A stretch of DNA of 64,000 nucleotides, from contig OX388311.1 in the NCBI GenBank assembly GCA_947579605.1, forward strand, positions 24,554,951 to 24,618,950, in the 5' to 3' direction. A program made the translations under genes and the position numbers. The notes below the pieces were generated by a model. The model was not told where the DNA came from and ran no database searches. It was given only the letters and a program-made list of their open reading frames with translations. Position 1 is the stretch's first letter; each line of letters opens with the position of its first letter. Source of the DNA: Athripsodes cinereus. Lineage: Eukaryota; Arthropoda; Insecta; Trichoptera; Leptoceridae. Shown piece by piece: positions 9,101 to 18,496 of this stretch.

Positions 9101-11538
9101 CTAAGTTATATCTATACAAAAATATTCTCAACAAATATATGTATCGATGTTAAACATCGACGCTCAATTTCCATGCCTATGACATTATGACAAAAGTTAG
9201 AAACGTCAAAACACATATTAAAAATAAGCTTTTACTCCTAAAATCGAGTGATATTGTTATGAAATATACACATAACGTTAAAGCTATTGTATATTTATTA
9301 TTTATAATTGATTATATTACTAAAATATAATAAATAAGACGGATAAACACAAAAATGTTTCATACTTACAAGTGGAAGGATACTTCCGATTTATTCTACA
9401 AATAAACTCTTTTGCAGAACGGAAATGAACAGGTTTTCATTCTTGAAATCGTGTACAAAAAAACTGTTTATGAAAATAACACTTTCACTTTAAAATAAAT
9501 ACGAAAACACGTCGATATAAACAAAACATAACACGCCGCCCTAACTTGTCAGACAATATTTAGCAAACGACGTACTGTAGCTAACTTCTCATTGATCTGT
9601 TAAGGGGATAAGGGGACAGAAATTTGCCTCACTATAGAACAAAAGAATCCAATAGCCTTGTCGTATCTACCTACTTATTTGATCTTTGGGTATAACTTTC
9701 GAAACTTCCGATTAATGATTTGACGTTTATCTAGTTCACTCTACCTAGTCTTACCTTTCTAAGAAAAGCATTTTGAAAACCTTTTCTGATTCTTACTTTA
9801 CTAAGTTTGTCTACTTAGGTAAACAAAATGTCTCTTGAGTAGTAGTTTTTAATGATATTAGAAGAATGAGTGGATGCAAAAGGAGTGTTGTAGATAGAAT
9901 GCGTGTGAATAAATTGAGATGGTTTGGTCATGTGGAACGAATGGTGGAGGAAAGAATGACAAAGAGGATATACTTGGCTGAAAGGAGGGGTGTGAGGAAG
10001 CGCGGGCGTCCGAGAACTACATGGCTTGAACATGTAGATCAAATTCTCAAGGACGGCCGTGTTTTGAGTAAGAGAAATCGACGTGCGTCCATGAGAAATT
10101 GTATGACTGTGGAGGAGGCGAAAGAAGTATGTAAGGACATATCTAATTGGCGTTCCGTTCTCTCTGCCTACCCCACTTGGGATACGGCGTGAGGGAATAT
10201 ATAGATAGATAGATAGTAGTTTTCTTGACAAAATATCTCGGCAAAGATATGTGCGAAAAACCCAAAAAAAAATACTAAATTTGCCTACAAAATCCTATAA
10301 ATTGAATACCTAAATCTTCTTGGATTTGAAAAGACATCTCAACTATTAGACAAAAAAAACTCATTTATCCTCTTTATGTAATGTGAACAATGATTAATTT
10401 ATTTTTTTATTTCAGGAATGGATCCTGCCTCACCACTATGGAGTACAGTATTATTTTATAGTGGAATTTACAAAAACGATGGTAATTACGTTGAAATTAT
10501 TCATACCGAAGTTTCCACTTTAGGAATCTGGAACAACGTAAGTTAAAATATGTCATACTTTTTATCTGTCTTAATTTCTATCCATCTTAATTGAAAATAC
10601 TCTATAAAAATTAATCATTCGTTCATTCTATTACAACGTTCCCCAAGTGGTAGAACCAGCAGACCAACAGCGTGAATAAAACGTATTCCTGCCATTTTTT
10701 GCAGGATGGTGGTGTTGCTAGGTGTTGACTATGAGTTACTTCACGAATACTTGCCTTTTTTTGAGACAATCGAAAACTATCTATAAAGGGTGGGAAATCA
10801 ATTCTTTTCCGGAGATTTTACTGGAAATTGTAACCGATCTTGATTCCAAAATGAATTAATAATCATGTGGAACAAGCGGAAAAATCCATTTAAATGGTTG
10901 AATATCTGGAATATGTATTTTTTTTCTAGATTGGACACGCTGACTTTTATCCAAACAGTGGCTGGTTACAACCAGGTTGCGTTTTAATTTCATGTTCACA
11001 CTCTCGAGCCTATGAATTCTTTGCTGATTCTTTAGATCATCAAGGATTTATGGCAACCAGATGTAGTACAGTAACTCAAGCAACAAGTGGTGGACTCTGT
11101 TGGGGATCCAATCTTCATATGGGCAGTGCTGATCCCAAGAATACGTAAGATATTTTTGATTCCCCAATCGATGCGTACCCTCAATTAGTTTGGAAAAGAA
11201 AATTCTGTTTTGTGTTTTCAAATTTGAAAACTTATTTATTTTGATCAAGAAACTTGCAATACTAATAAATTCATAAAGTTGTATGTGTGTACGGGGTTCT
11301 TGAGCCAAAACATTGAAAAAGTGGATAATTAGATCCAGAGTAAATAAGGTCTAACATTTTTTTTGCGAAAGTGGAGATTCCTCAAATGTCCATTGTTCAA
11401 CCTATCTGTACTGTTTCATGTTCAAACACAAGTAGTCTCGTCTTTTATTTTTTTAATAATAAAACATTATTTTTTTGTTTCAGGAATGGGATTTACTATC
11501 TGAAGACAAACAAAAGAAAACCATTCCACAAAGGGTGA
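6114..11538 (+). CDS. Lipase G2: secreted pancreatic-lipase/PLA1-like protein
   Basis: Seven coding exons: 6114-6159, 6606-6768, 7098-7246, 7551-7799, 10416-10537, 10930-11144 and 11484-11538, giving 332 aa. All junctions are GT-AG with phases 1, 2, 1, 1, 0, 2. Exon 1 is a signal peptide (MKSLLLVGLLVALASG). Next come an N-terminal segment with YAYVPDNEGN, HGW in exon 3, GHSLGAH in exon 4, GMDPASPLW in exon 5 and CSHSRAY in exon 6, so the Ser-Asp-His triad is intact. The lid is only 4 residues. There is no PLAT domain. Intron 4 is long (2.6 kb) and holds a hAT MITE and a LINE fragment. AATAAA at 11860 follows a palindrome shared with G4 and G5. Exon 4 has about 40 nt identical to G5, and the 3' end of intron 2 is also similar to G5, so the two are close duplicates. 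Likely an extracellular (phospho)lipase. Confidence 0.92.
6364..6465 (-). repeat. tRNA-derived SINE family A, 3' half
   Basis: It starts at AAGATATATCTGGGTTTTG and runs through CACCTTTCACAGTAAGC and GCTTGTGTCGTGAAAGG. It matches the 3' body of the full SINE at 7363-7530 in reverse orientation. It lies in G2 intron 1. Confidence 0.8.
7363..7530 (+). repeat. tRNA-derived SINE family A, near full length
   Basis: The head looks like a tRNA gene: GTCGGTAGCCTGGAGG with A-box character, and B box GGTTCGATCCC at 7414-7424. A 3' body follows, ending TTTGGGTTTATAACAAAACC and a short A/T tail. It sits in G2 intron 3 and ends about 20 nt before the exon 4 acceptor. Other copies are at 6364, 18964, 24640, 34358, 51985 and 60470. 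Confidence 0.85.
7933..8141. mobile_element. hAT-type MITE (209 bp)
   Basis: It begins CAGTACTGCCCAAAC and ends with the complement of CAGTGGTTTCCAAAG, forming imperfect inverted repeats. The flanks TATTAGAT (7925-7932) and TGTTAGAT (8142-8149) are an 8-bp TSD with one difference. GGGTCGCAACCCAC-type sequence inside is common in hAT MITEs. It has no ORF and lies in G2 intron 4. Confidence 0.7.
8150..9840. other. G2 intron 4, central part
   Basis: AT-rich intronic sequence. I find no exon-like homology to the lipase family, no long ORF and no clear repeat on either strand. Confidence 0.5.
9850..10213 (+). mobile_element. 5'-truncated LINE fragment (C-terminal ORF2)
   Basis: An open frame (9866-10192) encodes RMRVNKLRWFGHVERM and KRGRPRTTWLEHV, the common C-terminal region of endonuclease/reverse-transcriptase LINE proteins. 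It ends in TGA and then an ATAGATAG tail. TAGTAGTTTT occurs at 9840-9849 and 10214-10223 and is a plausible TSD. The last 45 nt resemble the 3' end of repeat family C. The fragment lies in G2 intron 4 in sense orientation. Confidence 0.8.
10636..10672 (-). repeat. Fragment of repeat family C
   Basis: CCCCAAGTGG followed by CCAGCAGACCA matches the reverse complement of the family C 3' end. It is short and degenerate, in G2 intron 5. Confidence 0.45.
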
Positions 11539-11833
11539 AATGCAACAAAATGTATTGATGTGATTGTTTTTTTTAACGAGTGAATTACTTTTGAAAACGA
11601 GTATGGAATTAAAATATGTATGATACAAAATGTGTGATAATCTTATCTGTATTTTTTATTGTAACAAGATCTTTATTTTTTTAACTCGATAATTGTCATA
11701 GAGTGACAAAGAAGAAAATTATCTCTTCGATGAGTTCATTGTTGCATGATTGTTTAAGTAATTAGGTATTTGTGATAAAGTTGAAATTGACCTATTTCAA
11801 ATATTTATGTGAAATTATATTTTAATATTATTG

Positions 11834-11852
11834 TTTAACTGTATCAGTTAAA
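11834..11852 (+). promoter_or_regulatory. 3'-UTR palindrome of G2
   Basis: TTTAACTG-TAT-CAGTTAAA is a perfect 8-bp stem with a 3-nt loop. It lies 8 nt before the poly(A) signal AATAAA at 11860. The same core occurs in the 3' UTRs of G4 and G5. Confidence 0.55.
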
Positions 11853-11865
11853 GAATAATAATAAA

Positions 11866-12557
11866 AAACTTGTGTCTTTTATTGAATCCTTCTTCCTCTT
11901 TACAATGCCTATTTCCGAAAGTGACAGCTTTTTCTAGACCATTCTTAATTTTTTGTATTTATTTATTGACATAATAGCTAAAACAGCCTTTACAGTACAA
12001 TAAAATTAAAAAATATACTTGAAACAAACAAAATCAACATAAATAAAAGGCAATAAAAACAAAACCATGATAATAAAAGCTACAGAGGATTTTTTTACGG
12101 AACCCCCGAAGAAACTAGCTCATAGCATATTTCCTTACAGTGTACTACAAATTTTTGAAGATATCGGCTTCAATACAGTAACTATTCCATTTTATACAGA
12201 ATCGATTAATTGAAGAATAATATCTAATGTGCAGTTTTTTTGTATTTCTATTGCAAAAAAATAATAATAGAAAACACTTTGACATAGGAAAAGATTTTAT
12301 CGGATAATTTACATATCTTTCACATACTTGTGACATGAAAACTGACACATTTAGAAACAGTAACATGCTACATTCTTCAGAAAATATCAGTTATCATTGT
12401 AAAGTATAAAAGTCTACCATTTAGTAAAAGCCAGTACAGAAATTTATCATCAACAACTTAACTATAAAAATTGACAAACTTGTTAAAACATTAAACACGT
12501 TGAAACATGAATTATAAAAATATAATACAATTGAATATATTATAATATAATAGATAT
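11866..12557. other. Intergenic, G2-G3
   Basis: AT-rich spacer after the G2 poly(A) region. I see no gene or identifiable repeat. Confidence 0.5.
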
Positions 12558-12632
12558 AATGCAGCTGGTCTGCTGGCTACCCCACTTGTGGGATATGCCG
12601 TGATGGTATAGTAGTAGTAGTAGTAGATATAA
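12558..12632 (+). repeat. Repeat family C, 3' end with (TAG)n tail
   Basis: GCAGCTGGTCTGCTGGC, CCCCACTTGTGGGATATGCC and GTGATGGTATAG, then (TAG)n. Nearly the same sequence recurs at 17294, 30590 and, inverted, at 34150. The end matches the 3' end of the LINE at 9850-10213. Confidence 0.8.
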
Positions 12633-13195
12633 TACAATTATTGTCACAATACGAGTAGGTAGGTGAAGAGATAAAAAAAAAATGCAATGGCTGTCTAAAT
12701 GTCTTATAGATGCCACTCGTTTTGTGTGAATTTCGCAAAACAAAAACAAAAGATACTAATGTCACAACAATTTAATTTATTGTGTAATTACATAAAGAAG
12801 TATCAAAAGTTGAAATCATATGAAACAGCATAAGTTCTTAAAATAGATGCATCAAAATCCTATCGATATGCTTAACAGCCAAGATTCTGATTTTCTGTAT
12901 ACCCAACAGTCTTTTTATCTCACATAAAAATTGAAAAATATTTTGTATATTATGTACCTACGTAAAGTAGAGTGTTTTAATCTTAGCTACTCTTATATCG
13001 ATTTTGTTTTCAATGATATTTATTTAATCAAAAATATCACAAAAAAATAAAGTGATAAGACTGGAACCGGATACAATGTTGTATAGAAATTAGATAAAAA
13101 TGTGATCAAGGAAAATTAGTTAGGGAAATTTTGATTGCATTTTTCTAGATACGCAGAAATGATTTTTTATCTATGGGACCTGTTCATCAGATGCC
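12633..13195. other. Intergenic, upstream of G3
   Basis: AT-rich sequence leading to the G3 promoter. No gene seen. Confidence 0.45.
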
Positions 13196-13214
13196 TATAT
13201 AAGCAATTCGATTT
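13196..13214 (+). promoter_or_regulatory. TATA box of G3
   Basis: TATATAAGCAATTCGATTT lies 54 nt before the G3 start codon. G4 has TATATAAGCAATTTGGTTT at nearly the same distance, so this is a conserved core promoter rather than chance AT-richness. Confidence 0.7.
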
Positions 13215-13249
13215 ACAAATTACCTATTTTAATTAGTTTTCGAGTCAAG

Positions 13250-16193
13250 ATGAAGTTGTTTCTACTCATAGGTTTTTTTATAGTCTGTGCTTCCGGTAAA
13301 TATATATTTGTTAAGATATATTTGAAAAAGAAAAGTGTTGTGTGGATAAAATTTCATCCCATAGATTAACGAATGCAAAGAAAATTGTACACCAACGAAC
13401 TCTTCATCTCAGTTGCCGTAGACAAACCGTACTTAGCGATTGACTACTGGTGAACTTTTCTACAACCTACCTACATGTACCGTGTAATTATGCGTTATTG
13501 TTGCGGTTATATAGTCGAAAATTCGTTTGTAGTCGATCGCCAAGTACGGTTTGTCTAGGGGGTCCTATTTCTCAAGAAATGTATCGATCATCTGTGTCTT
13601 TCGTGGATTAGTTGAGATTAAAAATCTGATAACATAGAATAAACCGACCTCTGATTTGTTCTGGAGAGATCACCACTAGTTCCAGAAAAAAGGGTTTATT
13701 CCTCAGCGCCAAATATCATATTTTTATATGTAAGTAATTTACTTTCATTTCAGGTAACACCATTGTCCCAAGAGAAGGAGGTAGGAATCATTATGTTCCC
13801 GATAATGAAGGAAACGTGAATCTAGCTGATTCAAAGGATTTATTGAAAGCAGCTCTCTTCTTTGATGCATTCAGACACGTTAAACTGTATGTTTATACAA
13901 GGTGAGTAATTTTAGATTTTAATGTCACATTATAGACCAGCACATAATATTGGAAAGAAATTGTGAGGTATCAATAATTGCGTTAATTCATTTTTAGACT
14001 AAATCCCATAAATCCAGATGTTGTTTTGAATGGAAATATTGACGAACTCGCAAATACGCATTTGAATACCTCCAACACAATTAAAATCATCATTCACGGA
14101 TGGTTACAGGATTGGAACAGTGAAATCAATTACCTTATAAAAGACGGTGAGTGAAAAATGTGACTCATTTTAAATTATTTATTGATTCTTTACTATATTT
14201 CTGTGGTGATAAGGTAAAGGGGCATGAGTCAGTTTTGCAGTATTGAGTTATTCCCTAAACAGAAATGTAGGTATATGTTATACCTCACAAAGTAATGACA
14301 TCAAGGGTAGCCTATGTTACTAGGTACACCTTGTTACCAAAGATTTATGATTACATTTTTTTTTACAAAAAAATATGTTCTTATTAAATACAATCATTAA
14401 ACAGGAGGCAGGTTTATCGCAAAGGTGCGTTTTCTTCTAATTAACCAAAATATTGTCAATCATGTTTGAAGCAAGATACTTACCATTTTAATAATTTTAG
14501 CTTTTCTGAATGCTATGGATTGCAACGTTATTGTAGTGGATTGGAGTTACGGTGGATCTACAATTTTATATCCAGCTGCATCATCAAGAGTTTCCAGTGT
14601 TGGAAAGTTTGTAGCCAAAGTTGTCGATTGGTTGGTAGATTATGGTGTAAATATTAAGAACTTTCACATTGCCGGACACGATCTTGGAGCTCATGTTGCC
14701 GGGTACGCTGGAAGAAATGTCAAAACTGGAAGATTACCTTATATAACAGGTGAATAATTCTCAACTCTAAACATTTTCATAACTTAAAATATATATATTC
14801 ATCGTCATCATCGACCTCAACGCACAGGGCAGAAACCAGCCTCCTCCATTCAGAGCGTCTCTGCGCCAATTGCGTCACCTCTTTCCACGACATTCCTTGC
14901 GCTCTGATATCGTTGTCATAGGAACGTCATAACTATTGTCATAACTAATCATACCAGCTGTTAGTTCCACAACTGACTGTATTGGAAGCGTTATTTTTTC
15001 TGATTCGTTTTTAGGTATGGATCCATCCCTCCTACTATGGAATACAATACCTTCATTCTTATATAAAGGCGTAAAAAGCCGCGACGGAGACTATGTTGAA
15101 ATTATTCATACTGATTCAGGGATTTCTGGAATCTTAAATGATGTAAGTTACGTACCATATTTGTATAAATATAATAAAATTTCAACGCAAATAAATTATC
15201 ATGTCATGTCATATCATGATCATTATTTTTAAAGGTTGGACATGCTGACTTTTATCCAAACGGTGGGTCATTACAACCAGGATGTTTTGGATTAAACGCA
15301 TGTTCTCATGATCGTTCTTACAAATATTTTGCTGATTCCTTGGATCACAAAAGATTTGTGGCAACTAAATGTGGATCAGTTCTTCAAGCCACAACAGGAC
15401 TATGCTGGGGATCCAAACTTCATATGGGTGGTGCTCAACCAAAATCTAAGTAAACAATTTTTATGCGATCCTTTAATTTAAAATTATTTAAAACACCCGT
15501 AGGAAATTTAGATTTACGAATTATAGACATATGGGCCATTTTCCTAAAAAAAGATCAATTCTATAAAACCACATGAAATTTACTTATACAATTAGCTAAA
15601 ATTTATTAAAAACTGCAAATTCAATTAGATGAAATAGACCCTATGCAAAATCGAAGAAATCAAGTGTACAAAACGCATTGCATAAGAGCGAATGAACTTC
15701 GTTTGAGAGTGTAAATTTAACACATGAATTCAAATTCAAATATTTTTATTAAAATAAAATTTTCAATTTAATAATATTACAAACACACCTTATTACTAAA
15801 AAAAACACATTTATTACATATTTGACCCTCAAAATTGAGCAGTGCTCGTGCTTGAAAAGACAATGTAACCTCTTTGGTAGTGCCCCGTTACCAAATGAGG
15901 TGACGTTGTCTTTTCTAAGCCTTATATGGTAGTTTCACATGTTATATTTACATATATATTACCTCATTTGTTAATTGTAAAAATAACATCGATATAACAT
16001 TCGTTTGAGAGGTTTTCATTAGTTTAATTTCGACAAAGAGCAAACTTTGTAAATTTTCTCAAAATATAAACACTTGCACTCTCGAAACATGGTTAAATTA
16101 ATGAACTACTTATTAATAACATTTTCTTTTTATTTCAGGACTGGCATTTATTATCTGAAGACAAACAAAAAGCAGCCATACTACAGAGGATGA
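13250..16193 (+). CDS. Lipase G3: lipase homologue lacking the catalytic serine
   Basis: Seven coding exons: 13250-13295, 13754-13901, 13998-14146, 14501-14749, 15015-15142, 15235-15449 and 16139-16193, giving 329 aa. The phases are as in G2. It has a signal peptide (MKLFLLIGFFIVCASG), HGW in exon 3, GMDPSLLLW in exon 5 and CSHDRSY in exon 6. The nucleophile elbow in exon 4 is GHDLGAH: Asp (GAT, 14680-14682) stands where all other copies have Ser (AGT). Two base changes are needed. The rest of the frame is open and well conserved, so this looks like a maintained, probably non-hydrolytic homologue. Yolk proteins of some flies and other dead lipases are known precedents. Exon 2 is 15 nt shorter than in G2, and exon 5 is 6 nt longer. 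AATAAA is at 16283. It lacks the 3'-UTR palindrome of G2, G4 and G5. Binding or transport of lipids is possible but unproven. Confidence 0.9.
13421..13555. mobile_element. Foldback MITE flanked by TA
   Basis: GACAAACCGTACTT at 13421 and its complement ending at 13555 are the outer parts of 27-bp inverted repeats with two mismatches. Weaker complementarity continues inward. TA flanks both ends, which fits a TA-targeting DNA transposon. It lies in G3 intron 1. Confidence 0.65.
14401..14455 (-). repeat. Degenerate piece of CR1/L2-like LINE 3' UTR
   Basis: GGTTTATCGCAAAGGTGCG and CTAATTAACC resemble the reverse-strand 3' UTR of the LINE at 41098-44640 (GAGTTTATCGCTAAAATGCG, CCAACTAACC). It is in G3 intron 3. 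Confidence 0.5.
14806..14932 (-). mobile_element. RTE-like LINE 3' relic (family D)
   Basis: About 120 nt closely match the 5172-5350 relic, including CCTCCTCCATTCAGAGCG and GACATTCCTTGCGCTCTGAT. It is in G3 intron 4, antisense. Confidence 0.8.
15854..15915. repeat. Long hairpin in G3 last intron
   Basis: GAAAAGACAATGTAACCTC...TTTGGTA pairs with TTACCAAA...GTTGTCTTTTC across a short GC-rich loop (GTGCCCCG). The stem is about 26 bp with a few mismatches. It may be the centre of a larger inverted-repeat element (about 15690-16080), since CGTTTGAGAG recurs at both sides. Confidence 0.6.
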
Positions 16194-16599
16194 AATGTAT
16201 CAAATAAATAACACCGTATTATGATGCAGTCATAGAAATTAAGTGCTGATTAATTTTTGTTTCAATTTGATTTAAACACTATAATAAAGATGTAAAAACA
16301 AAAAAGTTGTTTGTTGTCTTTTTAATTTCAATCTATTATGATTTTGTTAGTAGATTTATAATTGTGTATACTTTCTAGTTATTAAATTAATAAATACGTG
16401 ATTTTGTAAATATATTTTTTTAATTCCCTTGATTTGCATAGTTATTGATTCTGGTGATGTAAAAGACATCCAAAATTTATTTTTATTTAAGTATATACAT
16501 TAAATCTGAAGATATTTTTTCATTAAATAGCTTCAATTCAGATTTTTCACTTCATTGCCTAGGAGCGCCTTGAACATGAAAAATAAAATTCAATATCAC

Positions 16600-16850
16600 T
16601 TCATTCTCAATTTTGTCTTTCTTCAGTCATTTCCCCAATTCTGGATTTCTGGATAGTCCCTCATGGGCAACCCTGCATCGTTCTCTTCTGTTGTTAGCCA
16701 GGTGTACCAAATCACAGATTGATAGAGTTGCTTGATCTGATCAGTCCAACGCCTTTTTATTGTGTCTCTGGGTCTTTGATCTAGTCTGATTCCTGGGATG
16801 ATCACTTTTTCAATACTCTTCATCTCGTCTATGCACTATGTCTCCAAGAA
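16600..16850 (-). mobile_element. LINE C-terminal relic
   Basis: A minus-strand open frame (16623-16823) reads RPRDTIKRRWTDQIKQL, which resembles the C-terminal GRP-x-x-RW-x-D segment of endonuclease/RT LINE proteins. It lies downstream of G3. Confidence 0.55.
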
Positions 16851-18440
16851 GCTACAGAATTCTTAGAGAATAGATTACGGAGAACCTTTGTGAACCAAAC
16901 AGTTATTACTAAAGTAACAATACACAGCCAAATCAATTACAATAAGTAAACCAGCAAATTTGCAAATATTGTTTTGTATAATATGTATAATGCAACAATA
17001 ACATATTGTAGTAGGCACGAAAAGAAAAACAGACACTTTAAAAAAAGAAAGCTCAAAGCGCATGTAATCAATCATCTCCAATCGAGAAGTGAATAAAGGA
17101 ATGGGACAGGGAATTGGAGCAGAAAGGAAAGCATCAAATGATTAAGCCCCATGAGACCTCGAAGGCATCAGGGATCTTTGTCGGCAACTATGTGAAAGAA
17201 ACATACCTACATATGGCTATGAAAGAATAATTGTTTTGGTTCACGACTGAAGATTTAAAGACTTGATATTATTTCGACAGCTTGCATGTTTTATATGCAG
17301 CTGGTCTGCTGGCAACCCCACTCGTGGAATATGCCGTGATGGTATAGTAGTAGTAGTAGTAGTAATATTATTTCGAATGAACAAATAGTACAATTTTAGT
17401 ATAACCATTGAATGTGACGGAGATATGAAATGTGCAATGACAGAATCCAGATGATGTCAACTTGAACGTAAGCGTCAGCACGACTAAACAAATAAATAAA
17501 TAAGTAATGTTAAGACTAAAAAAATAGTCATACCTAAGTCAAGAAAGTCATTCCAATGCAAATTTAAATTGATGTAAATTAGGCGAACAAAAACACTGAA
17601 ATCGATGTCAAATGTAAAATGATAGAATCATACCGTGTTTCAGTCGACAAAATGAGAAGTATTAGGTACAATATTAAGAAAATCATTTTTACAAACATGC
17701 ACTCTCATTCTGGTCAGTACAATAACAACGAACTCAAATAATTATTATACCTATTCAGCTTAAGCTGTAAAACAATATTTTGTATATTTATTGATATAAT
17801 TAAAACAAATTGATTTTCAGAACGATTCCAAGCAGAACTCCATGTGTATCTACAAATTAATATGTAAATATGAATTTTACTCACGACATGAAGGACGAAA
17901 TAGTTTGAAACTGTTGTCGAAAGCTCCTAACAAAATATGCATCATCAGCATATTTGCAACTGTTATTTTTTGGTCTATATTTTGTTTGCAATATTAATTT
18001 GCATTCTTATATGGAATATCGTCTACCGAGTTAGCTACACTAACTAAATAACTTGATGATTTTATTTTTCAGGACTACAATAACTTTATTCAGTTTGCAC
18101 AGTGGAATTCGTACCGGATACTAAGAAATTGCGATATCAAGATTTAATAAGGCAAAATACAGTTGACAACACTGTTCACCTCAACTCTTGATAATGGATT
18201 AAATGTCGACCTACCACCGTACCTACGTATATTGTGATTTCACAATTATTAAAATAATATCCTTATCAAAAAATTACTCTATAATAAATTTCTGGGATTA
18301 ACTTTGTATTACAGTATTCGTAAATCTGATCAGATAATATTGTGTTTAAATTTGATTAATTAGACCAATATGGATTTACGTTTTTTTAAGACAAACAAAA
18401 ACCCTTATCTAAACTCCCACTCTACTTAGAGTTCATATGG
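16851..18440. other. Intergenic, G3-G4
   Basis: Mostly unassigned AT-rich DNA. The only clear feature is the family C repeat at 17294-17372. Confidence 0.5.
17294..17372 (+). repeat. Repeat family C, 3' end with (TAG)n tail
   Basis: ATATGCAGCTGGTCTGCTGG, CCCCACTCGTGG, ATGCCGTGATGG and (TAG)n. It is nearly identical to 12558-12632. Confidence 0.8.
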
Positions 18441-18444
18441 TTCA

Positions 18445-18463
18445 TATATAAGCAATTTGGTTT
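18445..18463 (+). promoter_or_regulatory. TATA box of G4
   Basis: TATATAAGCAATTTGGTTT lies 52 nt before the ATG and is shared with G3 at 13196. Confidence 0.7.
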
Positions 18464-18496
18464 CTCTATTTTTCAAAGTAGTTTGTTTTCATCAAA

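Noticed and set aside
9815..10231. 138-codon minus-strand frame
   Set aside because: It is antisense to the LINE fragment that reads well on the plus strand.
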